Assembly: GCA_964057225.1 (NCBI GenBank)
Contig: OZ059895.1
Location: 2,294,001 to 2,358,000 of the forward strand
DNA: 64,000 nucleotides
Direction of reading: 5' to 3'
DNA from: Auanema rhodensis
Taxonomy: Eukaryota > Nematoda > Chromadorea > Rhabditida > Rhabditidae
Position 1 is the stretch's first letter; the number at the start of each line of letters is the position of its first letter. The translations under genes and the position numbers were made by a program. This document shows positions 25,624-37,908 of this stretch, piece after piece. Below the pieces are notes generated by a model. That model had not been told where the DNA came from, did no database searches, and worked only from the letters and a program-made list of their open reading frames with translations.

Positions 25624-27378
25624 GATTTGCGCTAGCTTAAAAATGCACCGAGATATCAACTGATATAAGTTCACACTTATATCCTCGATTTTCACCCTGA
25701 AGAATTGATTTTTTCGTTGAATAACATTGTCTATCGTCTTTGCCTTGAAAAATGGAATCTAAAAACATCTACTTTTTGCTAAATTATTTTGAAATTTTTC
25801 GAAAAAATTTTTGTCAAAATGTTTTTGGAAGCAATGTTGAGTGTACATGGAAACTCAACATACACTAATGCATCATTTTTCAAACGATCATAACTAATTT
25901 TTGTATCAAGCGTTTCTCAATGTAGTATAGTGCATTCGATGCGGTTTTTTAAGCTGCGTCGATCTGTGTTATCAGATTTGCGCTAGCTTAAAAATGCACC
26001 GAGATATCAACTGATATAAGTTCACACTTATATCCTCGATTTTCACCCTGAAGAATTGATTTTTTCGTTGAATAACATTGTCTATCGTCTTTGCCTTGAA
26101 AAATGGAATCTAAAAACATCTACTTTTTGCTAAATTATTTTGAAATTTTTCGAAAAAATTTTTGTCAAAATGTTTTTGGAAGCAATGTTGAGTGTACATG
26201 GAAACTCAACATACACTAATGCATCATTTTTCAAACGATCATAACTAATTTTTGTATCAAGCGTTTCTCGATGTAGTATAGTGCATTCGATGCGGATTTT
26301 TAAGCTGCGTCGATCTGTGTTATCAGATTTGCGCTAGCTTAAAAATGCACCGAGATATCAACTGATATAAGTTCACACTTATATCCTCGATTTTCACCCT
26401 GAAGAATTAATTTTTTCGTTGAATAACATTGTCTATCGTCTTTGCCTTGAAAAATGGAATCTAAAAACATCTACTTTTTGCTAAATTATTTTGAAATTTT
26501 TCGAAAAAATTTTTGTCAAAATGTTTTTGGAAGCAATATTGAGTGTACATGGAAACTCAACATACACTAATGCATCATTTTTCAAACAATCATAACTAAT
26601 TTGTGTATTAAGCGTTTCTCAATGTAGTATAGTGCATTCGATGCGGATTTTTAAGCTGCGTCGATCTGTGTTATCAGATTTGCGCTAGCTTAAAAATGCA
26701 CCGAGATATCAACTGATATAAGTTCACACTTATACCCTCGATTTTCACCCTGAAGAATTGATTTTTTCGTTGAATAACATTGTCTATCGTCTTTGCCTTG
26801 AAAAATGGAATCTAAAAACATCTACTTTTTGCTAAATTATTTTGAAATTTTTCGAAAAAATTTTTGTCAAAATGTTTTTGGAAGCAATGTTGAGTGTACA
26901 TGGAAACTCAACATACACTAATGCATCATTTTTCAAACAATCATAACTAATTTGTGTATTAAGCGTTTCTAAATGTAGTATAGTGCATTCGATGCGGATT
27001 TTTAAGCTGCGTCGATCTGTGTTATCAGATTTGCGCTAGCTTAAAAATGCACCGAGATATCAACTGATATAAGTTCACACTTATATCCTCGATTTTCACC
27101 CTGAAGAATTGATTTTTTCGTTGAATAACATTGTCTATCGTCTTTGCCTTGAAAAATGGAATCTAAAAACATCTACTTTTTGCTAAATTATTTTGAAATT
27201 TTTCGAAAAACTTTTTGTCAAAATGTTTTTGGAAGCAATATTGAGTGTACATGGAAACTCAACATACACTAATGCATCATTTTTCAAACAATCATAACTA
27301 ATTTGTGTATTAAGCGTTTCTCAATGTAGTATAGTGCATTCGATGCGGATTTTTAAGCTGCGTCGATCTGTGTTATCA
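25624..27378 (+). repeat. Five-monomer unit, monomers 74-78
   Basis: The order is Q(T322), Q(G296), P(A84), a monomer with C59 (TATACCCTC) and A295 (TCTAAATG), and P with C184 (AAAAACTTTTTG). The same order returns, expanded, at 30187-32643. The paired marks C59 and A295 occur together only in M77, M90 and M92. Confidence 0.75.
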
Positions 27379-28782
27379 GATTTGCGCTAGCTTAAAAATG
27401 CACCGAGATATCAACTGATATAAGTTCACACTTATATCCTCGATTTTCACCCTGAAGAATTAATTTTTTCGTTGAATAACATTGTCTATCGTCTTTGCCT
27501 AGAAAAATGGAATCTAAAAACATCTACTTTTTGCTAAATTATTTTGAAATTTTTCGAAAAAATTTTTGTCAAAATGTTTTTGGAAGCAATGTTGAGTGTA
27601 CATGGAAACTCAACATACACTAATGCATCATTTTTCAAACGATCATAACTAATTTTTGTATTAAGCGTTTCTCAATGTAGTATAGTGCATTCGAATCGGA
27701 TTTTTAAGCTGCGTCGATTTGTGTTATCAGATTTGCGCTAGCTTAAAAATGCACCGAGATATCAACTGATATAAGTTCACACTTATATCCTCGATTTTCA
27801 CCCTGAAGAATTGATTTTTTCGTTGAATAACATTGTCTATCGTCTTTGCCTTGAAAAATGGAATCTAAAAACATCTACTTTTTGCTAAATTATTTTGAAA
27901 TTTTTCGAAAAAATTTTTGTCAAAATGTTTTTGGAAGCAATATTGAGTGTACATGGAAACTCAACATACACTAATGCATCATTTTTCAAACAATCATAAC
28001 TAATTTGTGTATTAAGCGTTTCTCAATGTAGTATAGTGCATTCGATGCGGATTTTTAAGCTGCGTCGATCTGTGTTATCAGATTTGCGCTAGCTTAAAAA
28101 TGCACCGAGATATCAACTGATATAAGTTCACACTTATATCCTCGATTTTCACCCTGAAGAATTGATTTTTTCGTTGAATAACATTGTCTATCGTCTTTGC
28201 CTTGAAAAATGGAATCTAAAAACATCTACTTTTTGCTAAATTATTTTGAAATTTTTCGAAAAAATTTTTGTCAAAATGTTTTTGGAAGCAATATTGAGTG
28301 TACATGGAAACTCAACATACACTAATGCATCATTTTTCAAACAATCATAACTAATTTGTGTATTAAGCGTTTCTCAATGTAGTATAGTGCATTCGATGCG
28401 GATTTTTAAGCTGCGTCGATCTGTGTTATCAGATTTGCGCTAGCTTAAAAATGCACCGAGATATCAACTGATATAAGTTCACACTTATATCCTCGATTTT
28501 CACCCTGAAGAATTGATTTTTTCGTTGAATAACATTGTCTATCGTCTTTGCCTTGAAAAATGGAATCTAAAAACATCTACTTTTTGCTAAATTATTTTGA
28601 AATTTTTCGAAAAAATTTTTGTCAAAATGTTTTTGGAAGCAATATTGAGTGTACATGGAAACTCAACATACACTAATGCATCATTTTTCAAACAATCATA
28701 ACTAATTTGTGTATTAAGCGTTTCTCAATGTAGTATAGTGCATTCGATGCGGATTTTTAAGCTGCGTCGATCTGTGTTATCA
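27379..28782 (+). repeat. Monomer 79 (R) followed by three apparently identical P monomers
   Basis: M79 is an R copy with A123, far from the other A123 copies in the first 15 kb. M80, M81 and M82 (27730-28782) are all P with G84 and G318/A322. By line-by-line reading M81 and M82 are identical over 351 bp, and M80 carries the same diagnostic sites. This is the strongest local sign of very recent single-monomer amplification. Confidence 0.75.
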
Positions 28783-30186
28783 GATTTGCGCTAGCTTAAA
28801 AATGCACCGAGATATCAACTGATATAAGTTCACACTTATATCCTCGATTTTCACCCTGAAGAATTGATTTTTTCGTTGAATAACATTGTCTATCGTCTTT
28901 GCCTTGAAAAATGGAATCTAAAAACATCTACTTTTTGCTAAATTATTTTGAAATTTTTCGAAAAAATTTTTGTCAAAATGTTTTTGGAAGCAATGTTGAG
29001 TGTACATGGAAACTCAACATACACTAATGCATCATTTTTCAAACGATCATAACTAATTTTTGTATCAAGCGTTTCTCAATGTAGTATAGTGCATTCGATG
29101 CGGTTTTTTAAGCTGCGTCGATCTGTGTTATCAGATTTGCGCTAGCTTAAAAATGCACCGAGATATCAACTGATATAAGTTCACACTTATATCCTCGATT
29201 TTCACCCTGAAGAATTGATTTTTTCGTTGGATAACATTGTCTATCGTCTTTGCCTTGAAAAATGGAATCTAAAAACATCTACTTTTTGCTAAATTATTTT
29301 GAAATTTTTCGAAAAAATTTTTGTCAAAATGTTTTTGGAAGCAATGTTGAGTGTACATGGAAACTCAACATACACTAATGCATCATTTTTCAAACGATCA
29401 TAACTAATTTTTGTATCAAGCGTTTCTCGATGTAGTATAGTGCATTCGATGCGGATTTTTAAGCTGCGTCGATCTGTGTTATCAGATTTGCGCTAGCTTA
29501 AAAATGCACCGAGATATCAACTGATATAAGTTCACACTTATATCCTCGATTTTCACCCTGAAGAATTGATTTTTTCGTTGAATAACATTGTCTATCGTCT
29601 TTGCCTTGAAAAATGGAATCTAAAAACATCTACTTTTTGCTAAATTATTTTGAAATTTTTCGAAAAACTTTTTGTCAAAATGTTTTTGGAAGCAATATTG
29701 AGTGTACATGGAAACTCAACATACACTAATGCATCATTTTTCAAACAATCATAACTAATTTGTGTATTAAGCGTTTCTCAATGTAGTATAGTGCATTCGA
29801 TGCGGATTTTTAAGCTGCGTCGATCTGTGTTATCAGATTTGCGCTAGCTTAAAAATGCACCGAGATATCAACTGATATAAGTTCACACTTATATCCTCGA
29901 TTTTCACCCTGAAGAATTGATTTTTTCGTTGAATAACATTGTCTATCGTCTTTGCCTTGAAAAATGGAATCTAAAAACATCTACTTTTTGCTAAATTATT
30001 TTGAAATTTTTCGAAAAAATTTTTGTCAAAATGTTTTTGGAAGCAATGTTGAGTGTACATGGAAACTCAACATACACTAATGCATCATTTTTCAAACAAT
30101 CATAACTAATTTGTGTATTAAGCGTTTCTCAATGTAGTATAGTGCATTCGATGCGGATTTTTAAGCTGCGTCGATCTGTGTTATCA
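28783..30186 (+). repeat. Four-monomer unit, monomers 83-86
   Basis: The order is Q(T322), Q(G296) with GTTGGATAAC, P with C184, and a monomer with G213 but A263/G278. It resembles the 74-78 unit without the P(A84) and C59/A295 members. G97 (GTTGGATAAC) is otherwise seen only in M56 and M90. Confidence 0.7.
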
Positions 30187-32643
30187 GATTTGCGCTAGCT
30201 TAAAAATGCACCGAGATATCAACTGATATAAGTTCACACTTATATCCTCGATTTTCACCCTGAAGAATTGATTTTTTCGTTGAATAACATTGTCTATCGT
30301 CTTTGCCTTGAAAAATGGAATCTAAAAACATCTACTTTTTGCTAAATTATTTTGAAATTTTTCGAAAAAATTTTTGTCAAAATGTTTTTGGAAGCAATGT
30401 TGAGTGTACATGGAAACTCAACATACACTAATGCATCATTTTTCAAACGATCATAACTAATTTTTGTATCAAGCGTTTCTCAATGTAGTATAGTGCATTC
30501 GATGCGGTTTTTTAAGCTGCGTCGATCTGTGTTATCAGATTTGCGCTAGCTTAAAAATGCACCGAGATATCAACTGATATAAGTTCACACTTATATCCTC
30601 GATTTTCACCCTGAAGAATTGATTTTTTCGTTGAATAACATTGTCTATCGTCTTTGCCTTGAAAAATGGAATCTAAAAACATCTACTTTTTGCTAAATTA
30701 TTTTGAAATTTTTCGAAAAAATTTTTGTCAAAATGTTTTTGGAAGCAATGTTGAGTGTACATGGAAACTCAACATACACTAATGCATCATTTTTCAAACG
30801 ATCATAACTAATTTTTGTATCAAGCGTTTCTCGATGTAGTATAGTGCATTCGATGCGGATTTTTAAGCTGCGTCGATCTGTGTTATCAGATTTGCGCTAG
30901 CTTAAAAATGCACCGAGATATCAACTGATATAAGTTCACACTTATATCCTCGATTTTCACCCTGAAGAATTAATTTTTTCGTTGAATAACATTGTCTATC
31001 GTCTTTGCCTTGAAAAATGGAATCTAAAAACATCTACTTTTTGCTAAATTATTTTGAAATTTTTCGAAAAAATTTTTGTCAAAATGTTTTTGGAAGCAAT
31101 ATTGAGTGTACATGGAAACTCAACATACACTAATGCATCATTTTTCAAACAATCATAACTAATTTGTGTATTAAGCGTTTCTCAATGTAGTATAGTGCAT
31201 TCGATGCGGATTTTTAAGCTGCGTCGATCTGTGTTATCAGATTTGCGCTAGCTTAAAAATGCACCGAGATATCAACTGATATAAGTTCACACTTATACCC
31301 TCGATTTTCACCCTGAAGAATTGATTTTTTCGTTGGATAACATTGTCTATCGTCTTTGCCTTGAAAAATGGAATCTAAAAACATCTACTTTTTGCTAAAT
31401 TATTTTGAAATTTTTCGAAAAAATTTTTGTCAAAATGTTTTTGGAAGCAATATTGAGTGTACATGGAAACTCAACATACACTAATGCATCATTTTTCAAA
31501 CAATCATAACTAATTTGTGTATTAAGCGTTTCTAAATGTAGTATAGTGCATTCGATGCGGATTTTTAAGCTGCGTCGATCTGTGTTATCAGATTTGCGCT
31601 AGCTTAAAAATGCACCGAGATATCAACTGATATAAGTTCACACTTATATCCTCGATTTTCACCCTGAAGAATTAATTTTTTCGTTGAATAACATTGTCTA
31701 TCGTCTTTGCCTTGAAAAATGGAATCTAAAAACATCTACTTTTTGCTAAATTATTTTGAAATTTTTCGAAAAAATTTTTGTCAAAATGTTTTTGGAAGCA
31801 ATATTGAGTGTACATGGAAACTCAACATACACTAATGCATCATTTTTCAAACAATCATAACTAATTTGTGTATTAAGCGTTTCTCAATGTAGTATAGTGC
31901 ATTCGATGCGGATTTTTAAGCTGCGTCGATCTGTGTTATCAGATTTGCGCTAGCTTAAAAATGCACCGAGATATCAACTGATATAAGTTCACACTTATAC
32001 CCTCGATTTTCACCCTGAAGAATTGATTTTTTCGTTGAATAACATTGTCTATCGTCTTTGCCTTGAAAAATGGAATCTAAAAACATCTACTTTTTGCTAA
32101 ATTATTTTGAAATTTTTCGAAAAAATTTTTGTCAAAATGTTTTTGGAAGCAATGTTGAGTGTACATGGAAACTCAACATACACTAATGCATCATTTTTCA
32201 AACAATCATAACTAATTTGTGTATTAAGCGTTTCTAAATGTAGTATAGTGCATTCGATGCGGATTTTTAAGCTGCGTCGATCTGTGTTATCAGATTTGCG
32301 CTAGCTTAAAAATGCACCGAGATATCAACTGATATAAGTTCACACTTATATCCTCGATTTTCACCCTGAAGAATTGATTTTTTCGTTGAATAACATTGTC
32401 TATCGTCTTTGCCTTGAAAAATGGAATCTAAAAACATCTACTTTTTGCTAAATTATTCTGAAATTTTTCGAAAAACTTTTTGTCAAAATGTTTTTGGAAG
32501 CAATATTGAGTGTACATGGAAACTCAACATACACTAATGCATCATTTTTCAAACAATCATAACTAATTTGTGTATTAAGCGTTTCTCAATGTAGTATAGT
32601 GCATTCGATGCGGATTTTTAAGCTGCGTCGATCTGTGTTATCA
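30187..32643 (+). repeat. Seven-monomer unit with a nested dimer duplication, monomers 87-93
   Basis: The order is Q(T322), Q(G296), P(A84), C59/A295, P(A84), C59/A295, P with C184. It matches the unit at 25624-27378 except that the two-monomer step P(A84)-C59/A295 occurs twice (30889-31590 and 31591-32292). M90 differs from M92 in G97 and A213. M93 has a private TATTCTG. The simplest reading is a 702-bp tandem duplication inside an older 5-mer. Confidence 0.75.
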
Positions 32644-35600
32644 GATTTGCGCTAGCTTAAAAATGCACCGAGATATCAACTGATATAAGTTCACACTTAT
32701 ATCCTCGATTTTCACCCTGAAGAATTGATTTTTTCGTTGAATAACATTGTCTATCGTCTTTGCCTTGAAAAATGGAATCTAAAAACATCTACTTTTTGCT
32801 AAATTATTTTGAAATTTTTCGAAAAAATTTTTGTCAAAATGTTTTTGGAAGCAATGTTGAGTGTACATGGAAACTCAACATACACTAATGCATCATTTTT
32901 CAAACGATCATAACTAATTTTTGTATCAAGCGTTTCTCAATGTAGTATAGTGCATTCGATGCGGATTTTTAAGCTGCGTCGATCTGTGTTATCAGATTTG
33001 CGCTAGCTTAAAAATGCACCGAGATATCAACTGATATAAGTTCACACTTATATCCTCGATTTTCACCCTGAAGAATTAATTTTTTCGTTGAATAACATTG
33101 TCTATCGTCTTTGCCTTGAAAAATGGAATCTAAAAACATCTACTTTTTGCTAAATTATTTTGAAATTTTTCGAAAAAATTTTTGTCAAAATGTTTTTGGA
33201 AGCAATATTGAGTGTACATGGAAACTCAACATACACTAATGCATCATTTTTCAAACAATCATAACTAATTTGTGTATTAAGCGTTTCTCAATGTAGTATA
33301 GTGCATTCGATGCGGTTTTTTAAGCTGCGTCGATCTGTGTTATCAGATTTGCGCTAGCTTAAAAATGCACCGAGATATCAACTGATATAAGTTCACACTT
33401 ATATCCTCGATTTTCACCCTGAAGAATTGATTTTTTCGTTGAATAACATTGTCTATCGTCTTTGCCTTGAAAAATGGAATCTAAAAACATCTACTTTTTG
33501 CTAAATTATTTTGAAATTTTTCGAAAAAATTTTTGTCAAATTGTTTTTGGAAGCAATGTTGAGTGTACATGGAAACTCAACATACACTAATGCATCATTT
33601 TTCAAACGATCATAACTAATTTTTGTATTAAGCGTTTCTCAATGTAGTATAGTGCATTCGAATCGGATTTTTAAGCTGCGTCGATTTGTGTTATCAGATT
33701 TGCGCTAGCTTAAAAATGCCCCGAGATATCAACTGATATAAGTTCACACTTATATCCTCGATTTTCACCCTGAAGAATTGATTTTTTCGTTGAATAACAT
33801 TGTCTATCGTCTTTGCCTTGAAAAATGGAATCTAAAAACATCTACTTTTTGCTAAATTATTTTGAAATTTTTCGAAAAAATTTTTGTCAAAATGTTTTTG
33901 GAAGCAATATTGAGTGTACATGGAAACTCAACATACACTAATGCATCATTTTTCAAACAATCATAACTAATTTGTGTATTAAGCGTTTCTCAATGTAGTA
34001 TAGTGCATTCGATGCGGATTTTTAAGCTGCGTCGATCTGTGTTATCAGATTTGCGCTAGCTTAAAAATGCACCGAGATATCAACTGATATAAGTTCACAC
34101 TTATATCCTCGATTTTCACCCTGAAGAATTGATTTTTTCGTTGAATAACATTGTCTATCGTCTTTGCCTTGAAAAATGGAATCTAAAAACATCTACTTTT
34201 TGCTAAATTATTTTGAAATTTTTCGAAAAAATTTTTGTCAAAATGTTTTTGGAAGCAATGTTGAGTGTACATGGAAACTCAACATACACTAATGCATCAT
34301 TTTTCAAACGATCATAACTAATTTTTGTATTAAGCGTTTCTCAATGTAGTATAGTGCATTCGAATCGGATTTTTAAGCTGCGTCGATTTGTGTTATCAGA
34401 TTTGCGCTAGCTTAAAAATGCCCCGAGATATCAACTGATATAAGTTCACACTTATATCCTCGATTTTCACCCTGAAGAATTGATTTTTTCGTTGATTAAC
34501 ATTGTCTATCGTCTTTGCCTTGAAAAATGGAATCTAAAAACATCTACTTTTTGCTAAATTATTTTGAAATTTTTCGAAAAAATTTTTGTCAAAATGTTTT
34601 TGGAAGCAATGTTGAGTGTACATGGAAACTCAACATACACTAATGCATCATTTTTCAAACGATCATAACTAATTTTTGTATCAAGCGTTTCTCGATGTAG
34701 TATAGTGCATTCGATGCGGATTTTTAAGCTGCGTCGATCTGTGTTATCAGATTTGCGCTAGCTTAAAAATGCACCGAGATATCAACTGATATAAGTTCAC
34801 ACTTATATCCTCGATTTTCACCCTGAAGAATTAATTTTTTCGTTGAATAACATTGTCTATCGTCTTTGCCTTGAAAAATGGAATCTAAAAACATCTACTT
34901 TTTGCTAAATTATTTTGAAATTTTTCGAAAAAATTTTTGTCAAAATGTTTTTGGAAGCAATATTGAGTGTACATGGAAACTCAACATACACTAATGCATC
35001 ATTTTTCAAACAATCATAACTAATTTGTGTATTAAGCGTTTCTCAATGTAGTATAGTGCATTCGATGCGGTTTTTTAAGCTGCGTCGATCTGTGTTATCA
35101 GATTTGCGCTAGCTTAAAAATGCACCGAGATATCAACTGATATAAGTTCACACTTATATCCTCGATTTTCACCCTGAAGAATTGATTTTTTCGTTGAATA
35201 ACATTGTCTATCGTCTTTGCCTTGAAAAATGGAATCTAAAAACATCTACTTTTTGCTAAATTATTTTGAAATTTTTCGAAAAAATTTTTGTCAAAATGTT
35301 TTTGGAAGCAATGTTGAGTGTACATGGAAACTCAACATACACTAATGCATCATTTTTCAAACGATCAAAACTAATTTTTGTATTAAGCGTTTCTCAATGT
35401 AGTATAGTGCATTCGAATCGGATTTTTAAGCTGCGTCGATTTGTGTTATCAGATTTGCGCTAGCTTAAAAATGCCCCGAGATATCAACTGATATAAGTTC
35501 ACACTTATATCCTCGATTTTCACCCTGAAGAATTGATTTTTTCGTTGAATAACATTGTCTATCGTCTTTGCCTTGAAAAATGGAATCTAAAAACATCTAC

Positions 35601-37206
35601 TTTTTGCTAAATTATTTTGAAATTTTTCGAAAAAATTTTTGTCAAAATGTTTTTGGAAGCAATGTTGAGTGTACATGGAAACTCAACATACACTAATGCA
35701 TCATTTTTCAAACGATCATAACTAATTTTTGTATCAAGCGTTTCTCGATGTAGTATAGTGCATTCGATGCGGATTTTTAAGCTGCGTCGATCTGTGTTAT
35801 CAGATTTGCGCTAGCTTAAAAATGCACCGAGATATCAACTGATATAAGTTCACACTTATATCCTCGATTTTCACCCTGAAGAATTAATTTTTTCGTTGAA
35901 TAACATTGTCTATCGTCTTTGCCTTGAAAAATGGAATCTAAAAACATCTACTTTTTGCTAAATTATTTTGAAATTTTTCGAAAAAATTTTTGTCAAAATG
36001 TTTTTGGAAGCAATATTGAGTGTACATGGAAACTCAACATACACTAATGCATCATTTTTCAAACAATCATAACTAATTTTTGTATCAAGCGTTTCTCAAT
36101 GTAGTATAGTGCATTCGATGCGGATTTTTAAGCTGCGTCGATCTGTGTTATCAGATTTGCGCTAGCTTAAAAATGCACCGAGATATCAACTGATATAAGT
36201 TCACACTTATATCCTCGATTTTCACCCTGAAGAATTGATTTTTTCGTTGAATAACATTGTCTATCGTCTTTGCCTTGAAAAATGGAATCTAAAAACATCT
36301 ACTTTTTGCTAAATTATTTTGAAATTTTTCGAAAAAATTTTTGTCAAAATGTTTTTGGAAGCAATGTTGAGTGTACATGGAAACTCAACATACACTAATG
36401 CATCATTTTTCAAACAATCATAACTAATTTGTGTATTAAGCGTTTCTCAATGTAGTATAGTGCATTCGATGCGGTTTTTTAAGCTGCGTCGATCTGTGTT
36501 ATCAGATTTGCGCTAGCTTAAAAATGCACCGAGATATCAACTGATATAAGTTCACACTTATATCCTCGATTTTCACCCTGAAGAATTGATTTTTTCGTTG
36601 AATAACATTGTCTATCGTCTTTGCCTTGAAAAATGGAATCTAAAAACATCTACTTTTTGCTAAATTATTTTGAAATTTTTCGAAAAAATTTTTGTCAAAA
36701 TGTTTTTGGAAGCAATGTTGAGTGTACATGGAAACTCAACATACACTAATGCATCATTTTTCAAACGATCATAACTAATTTTTGTATTAAGCGTTTCTCA
36801 ATGTAGTATAGTGCATTCGAATCGGATTTTTAAGCTGCGTCGATTTGTGTTATCAGATTTGCGCTAGCTTAAAAATGCCCCGAGATATCAACTGATATAA
36901 GTTCACACTTATATCCTCGATTTTCACCCTGAAGAATTGATTTTTTCGTTGAATAACATTGTCTATCGTCTTTGCCTTGAAAAATGGAATCTAAAAACAT
37001 CTACTTTTTGCTAAATTATTTTGAAATTTTTCGAAAAAATTTTTGTCAAAATGTTTTTGGAAGCAATGTTGAGTGTACATGGAAACTCAACATACACTAA
37101 TGCATCATTTTTCAAACGATCATAACTAATTTTTGTATCAAGCGTTTCTCGATGTAGTATAGTGCATTCGATGCGGATTTTTAAGCTGCGTCGATCTGTG
37201 TTATCA
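32644..37206 (+). repeat. Monomers 94-106: repeated P(T322)-R-C24 triplets
   Basis: The series is Q, P(T322), R, C24 P, R, C24 Q, P(T322), R, C24 Q, chimera, T322 monomer, R, C24 Q. The triplets M100-M102 (34750-35802) and M104-M106 (36154-37206) flank the chimera M103. M96 reads AAATTG where others have AAAATG, M99 has GTTGATTAAC, and M101 has A268 (GATCAAAAC). These are the last R and C24 copies in the window. Confidence 0.7.
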
Positions 37207-37908
37207 GATTTGCGCTAGCTTAAAAATGCACCGAGATATCAACTGATATAAGTTCACACTTATATCCTCGATTTTCACCCTGAAGAATTAATTTTTTCGT
37301 TGAATAACATTGTCTATCGTCTTTGCCTTGAAAAATGGAATCTAAAAACATCTACTTTTTGCTAAATTATTTTGAAATTTTTCGAAAAAATTTTTGTCAA
37401 AATGTTTTTGGAAGCAATATTGAGTGTACATGGAAACTCAACATACACTAATGCATCATTTTTCAAACAATCATAACTAATTTGTGTATTAAGCGTTTCT
37501 CAATGTAGTATAGTGCATTCGATGCGGATTTTTAAGCTGCGTCGATCTGTGTTATCAGATTTGCGCTAGCTTAAAAATGCACCGAGATATCAACTGATAT
37601 AAGTTCACACTTATATCCTCGATTTTCACCCTGAAGAATTGATTTTTTCGTTGAATAACATTGTCTATCGTCTTTGCCTTGAAAAATGGAATCTAAAAAC
37701 ATCTACTTTTTGCTAAATTATTTTGAAATTTTTCGAAAAAATTTTTGTCAAAATGTTTTTGGAAGCAATGTTGAGTGTACATGGAAACTCAACATACACT
37801 AATGCATCATTTTTCAAACGATCATAACTAATTTTTGTATCAAGCGTTTCTCAATGTAGTATAGTGCATTCGATGCGGATTTTTAAGCTGCGTCGATCTG
37901 TGTTATCA
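37207..37908 (+). repeat. Monomers 107-108: junction between domains A and B
   Basis: M107 is P(A84) and M108 is Q with T109 and A296. M108 is of the same type as the Q member of the 3-mers that follow (M111, M114), so the domain border lies at, or one monomer before, 37909. No foreign sequence or length change marks it. Confidence 0.7.

Larger units (their letters stand above)
1..37908 (+). repeat. Array domain A: P/Q/R mosaic, monomers 1-108
   Basis: Every monomer here has T109 (GTCTATCG). Position 213 alternates between A and G. Class R monomers (A317/T318 with T341) are frequent up to M105 (36505-36855), and T322 (CGGTTTTTT) is common up to M104. A123 (GCCTAG) is concentrated between 2.1 and 14.4 kb, with one late copy in M79. 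T53 marks monomers after R copies in the first 15 kb. C24 takes that place from M33 onward. These linked marks show that this stretch was homogenised separately from the sequence to its right. Confidence 0.85.

Noticed and set aside
35266-35463. 65-codon open frame on the plus strand
   Set aside because: It spans M101 and M102, starts at TTG, and is open only because M101 has a private T-to-A change at 35368 that turns the usual TAA stop into AAA. The same frame is closed in other monomers, so it is a chance frame in satellite DNA.
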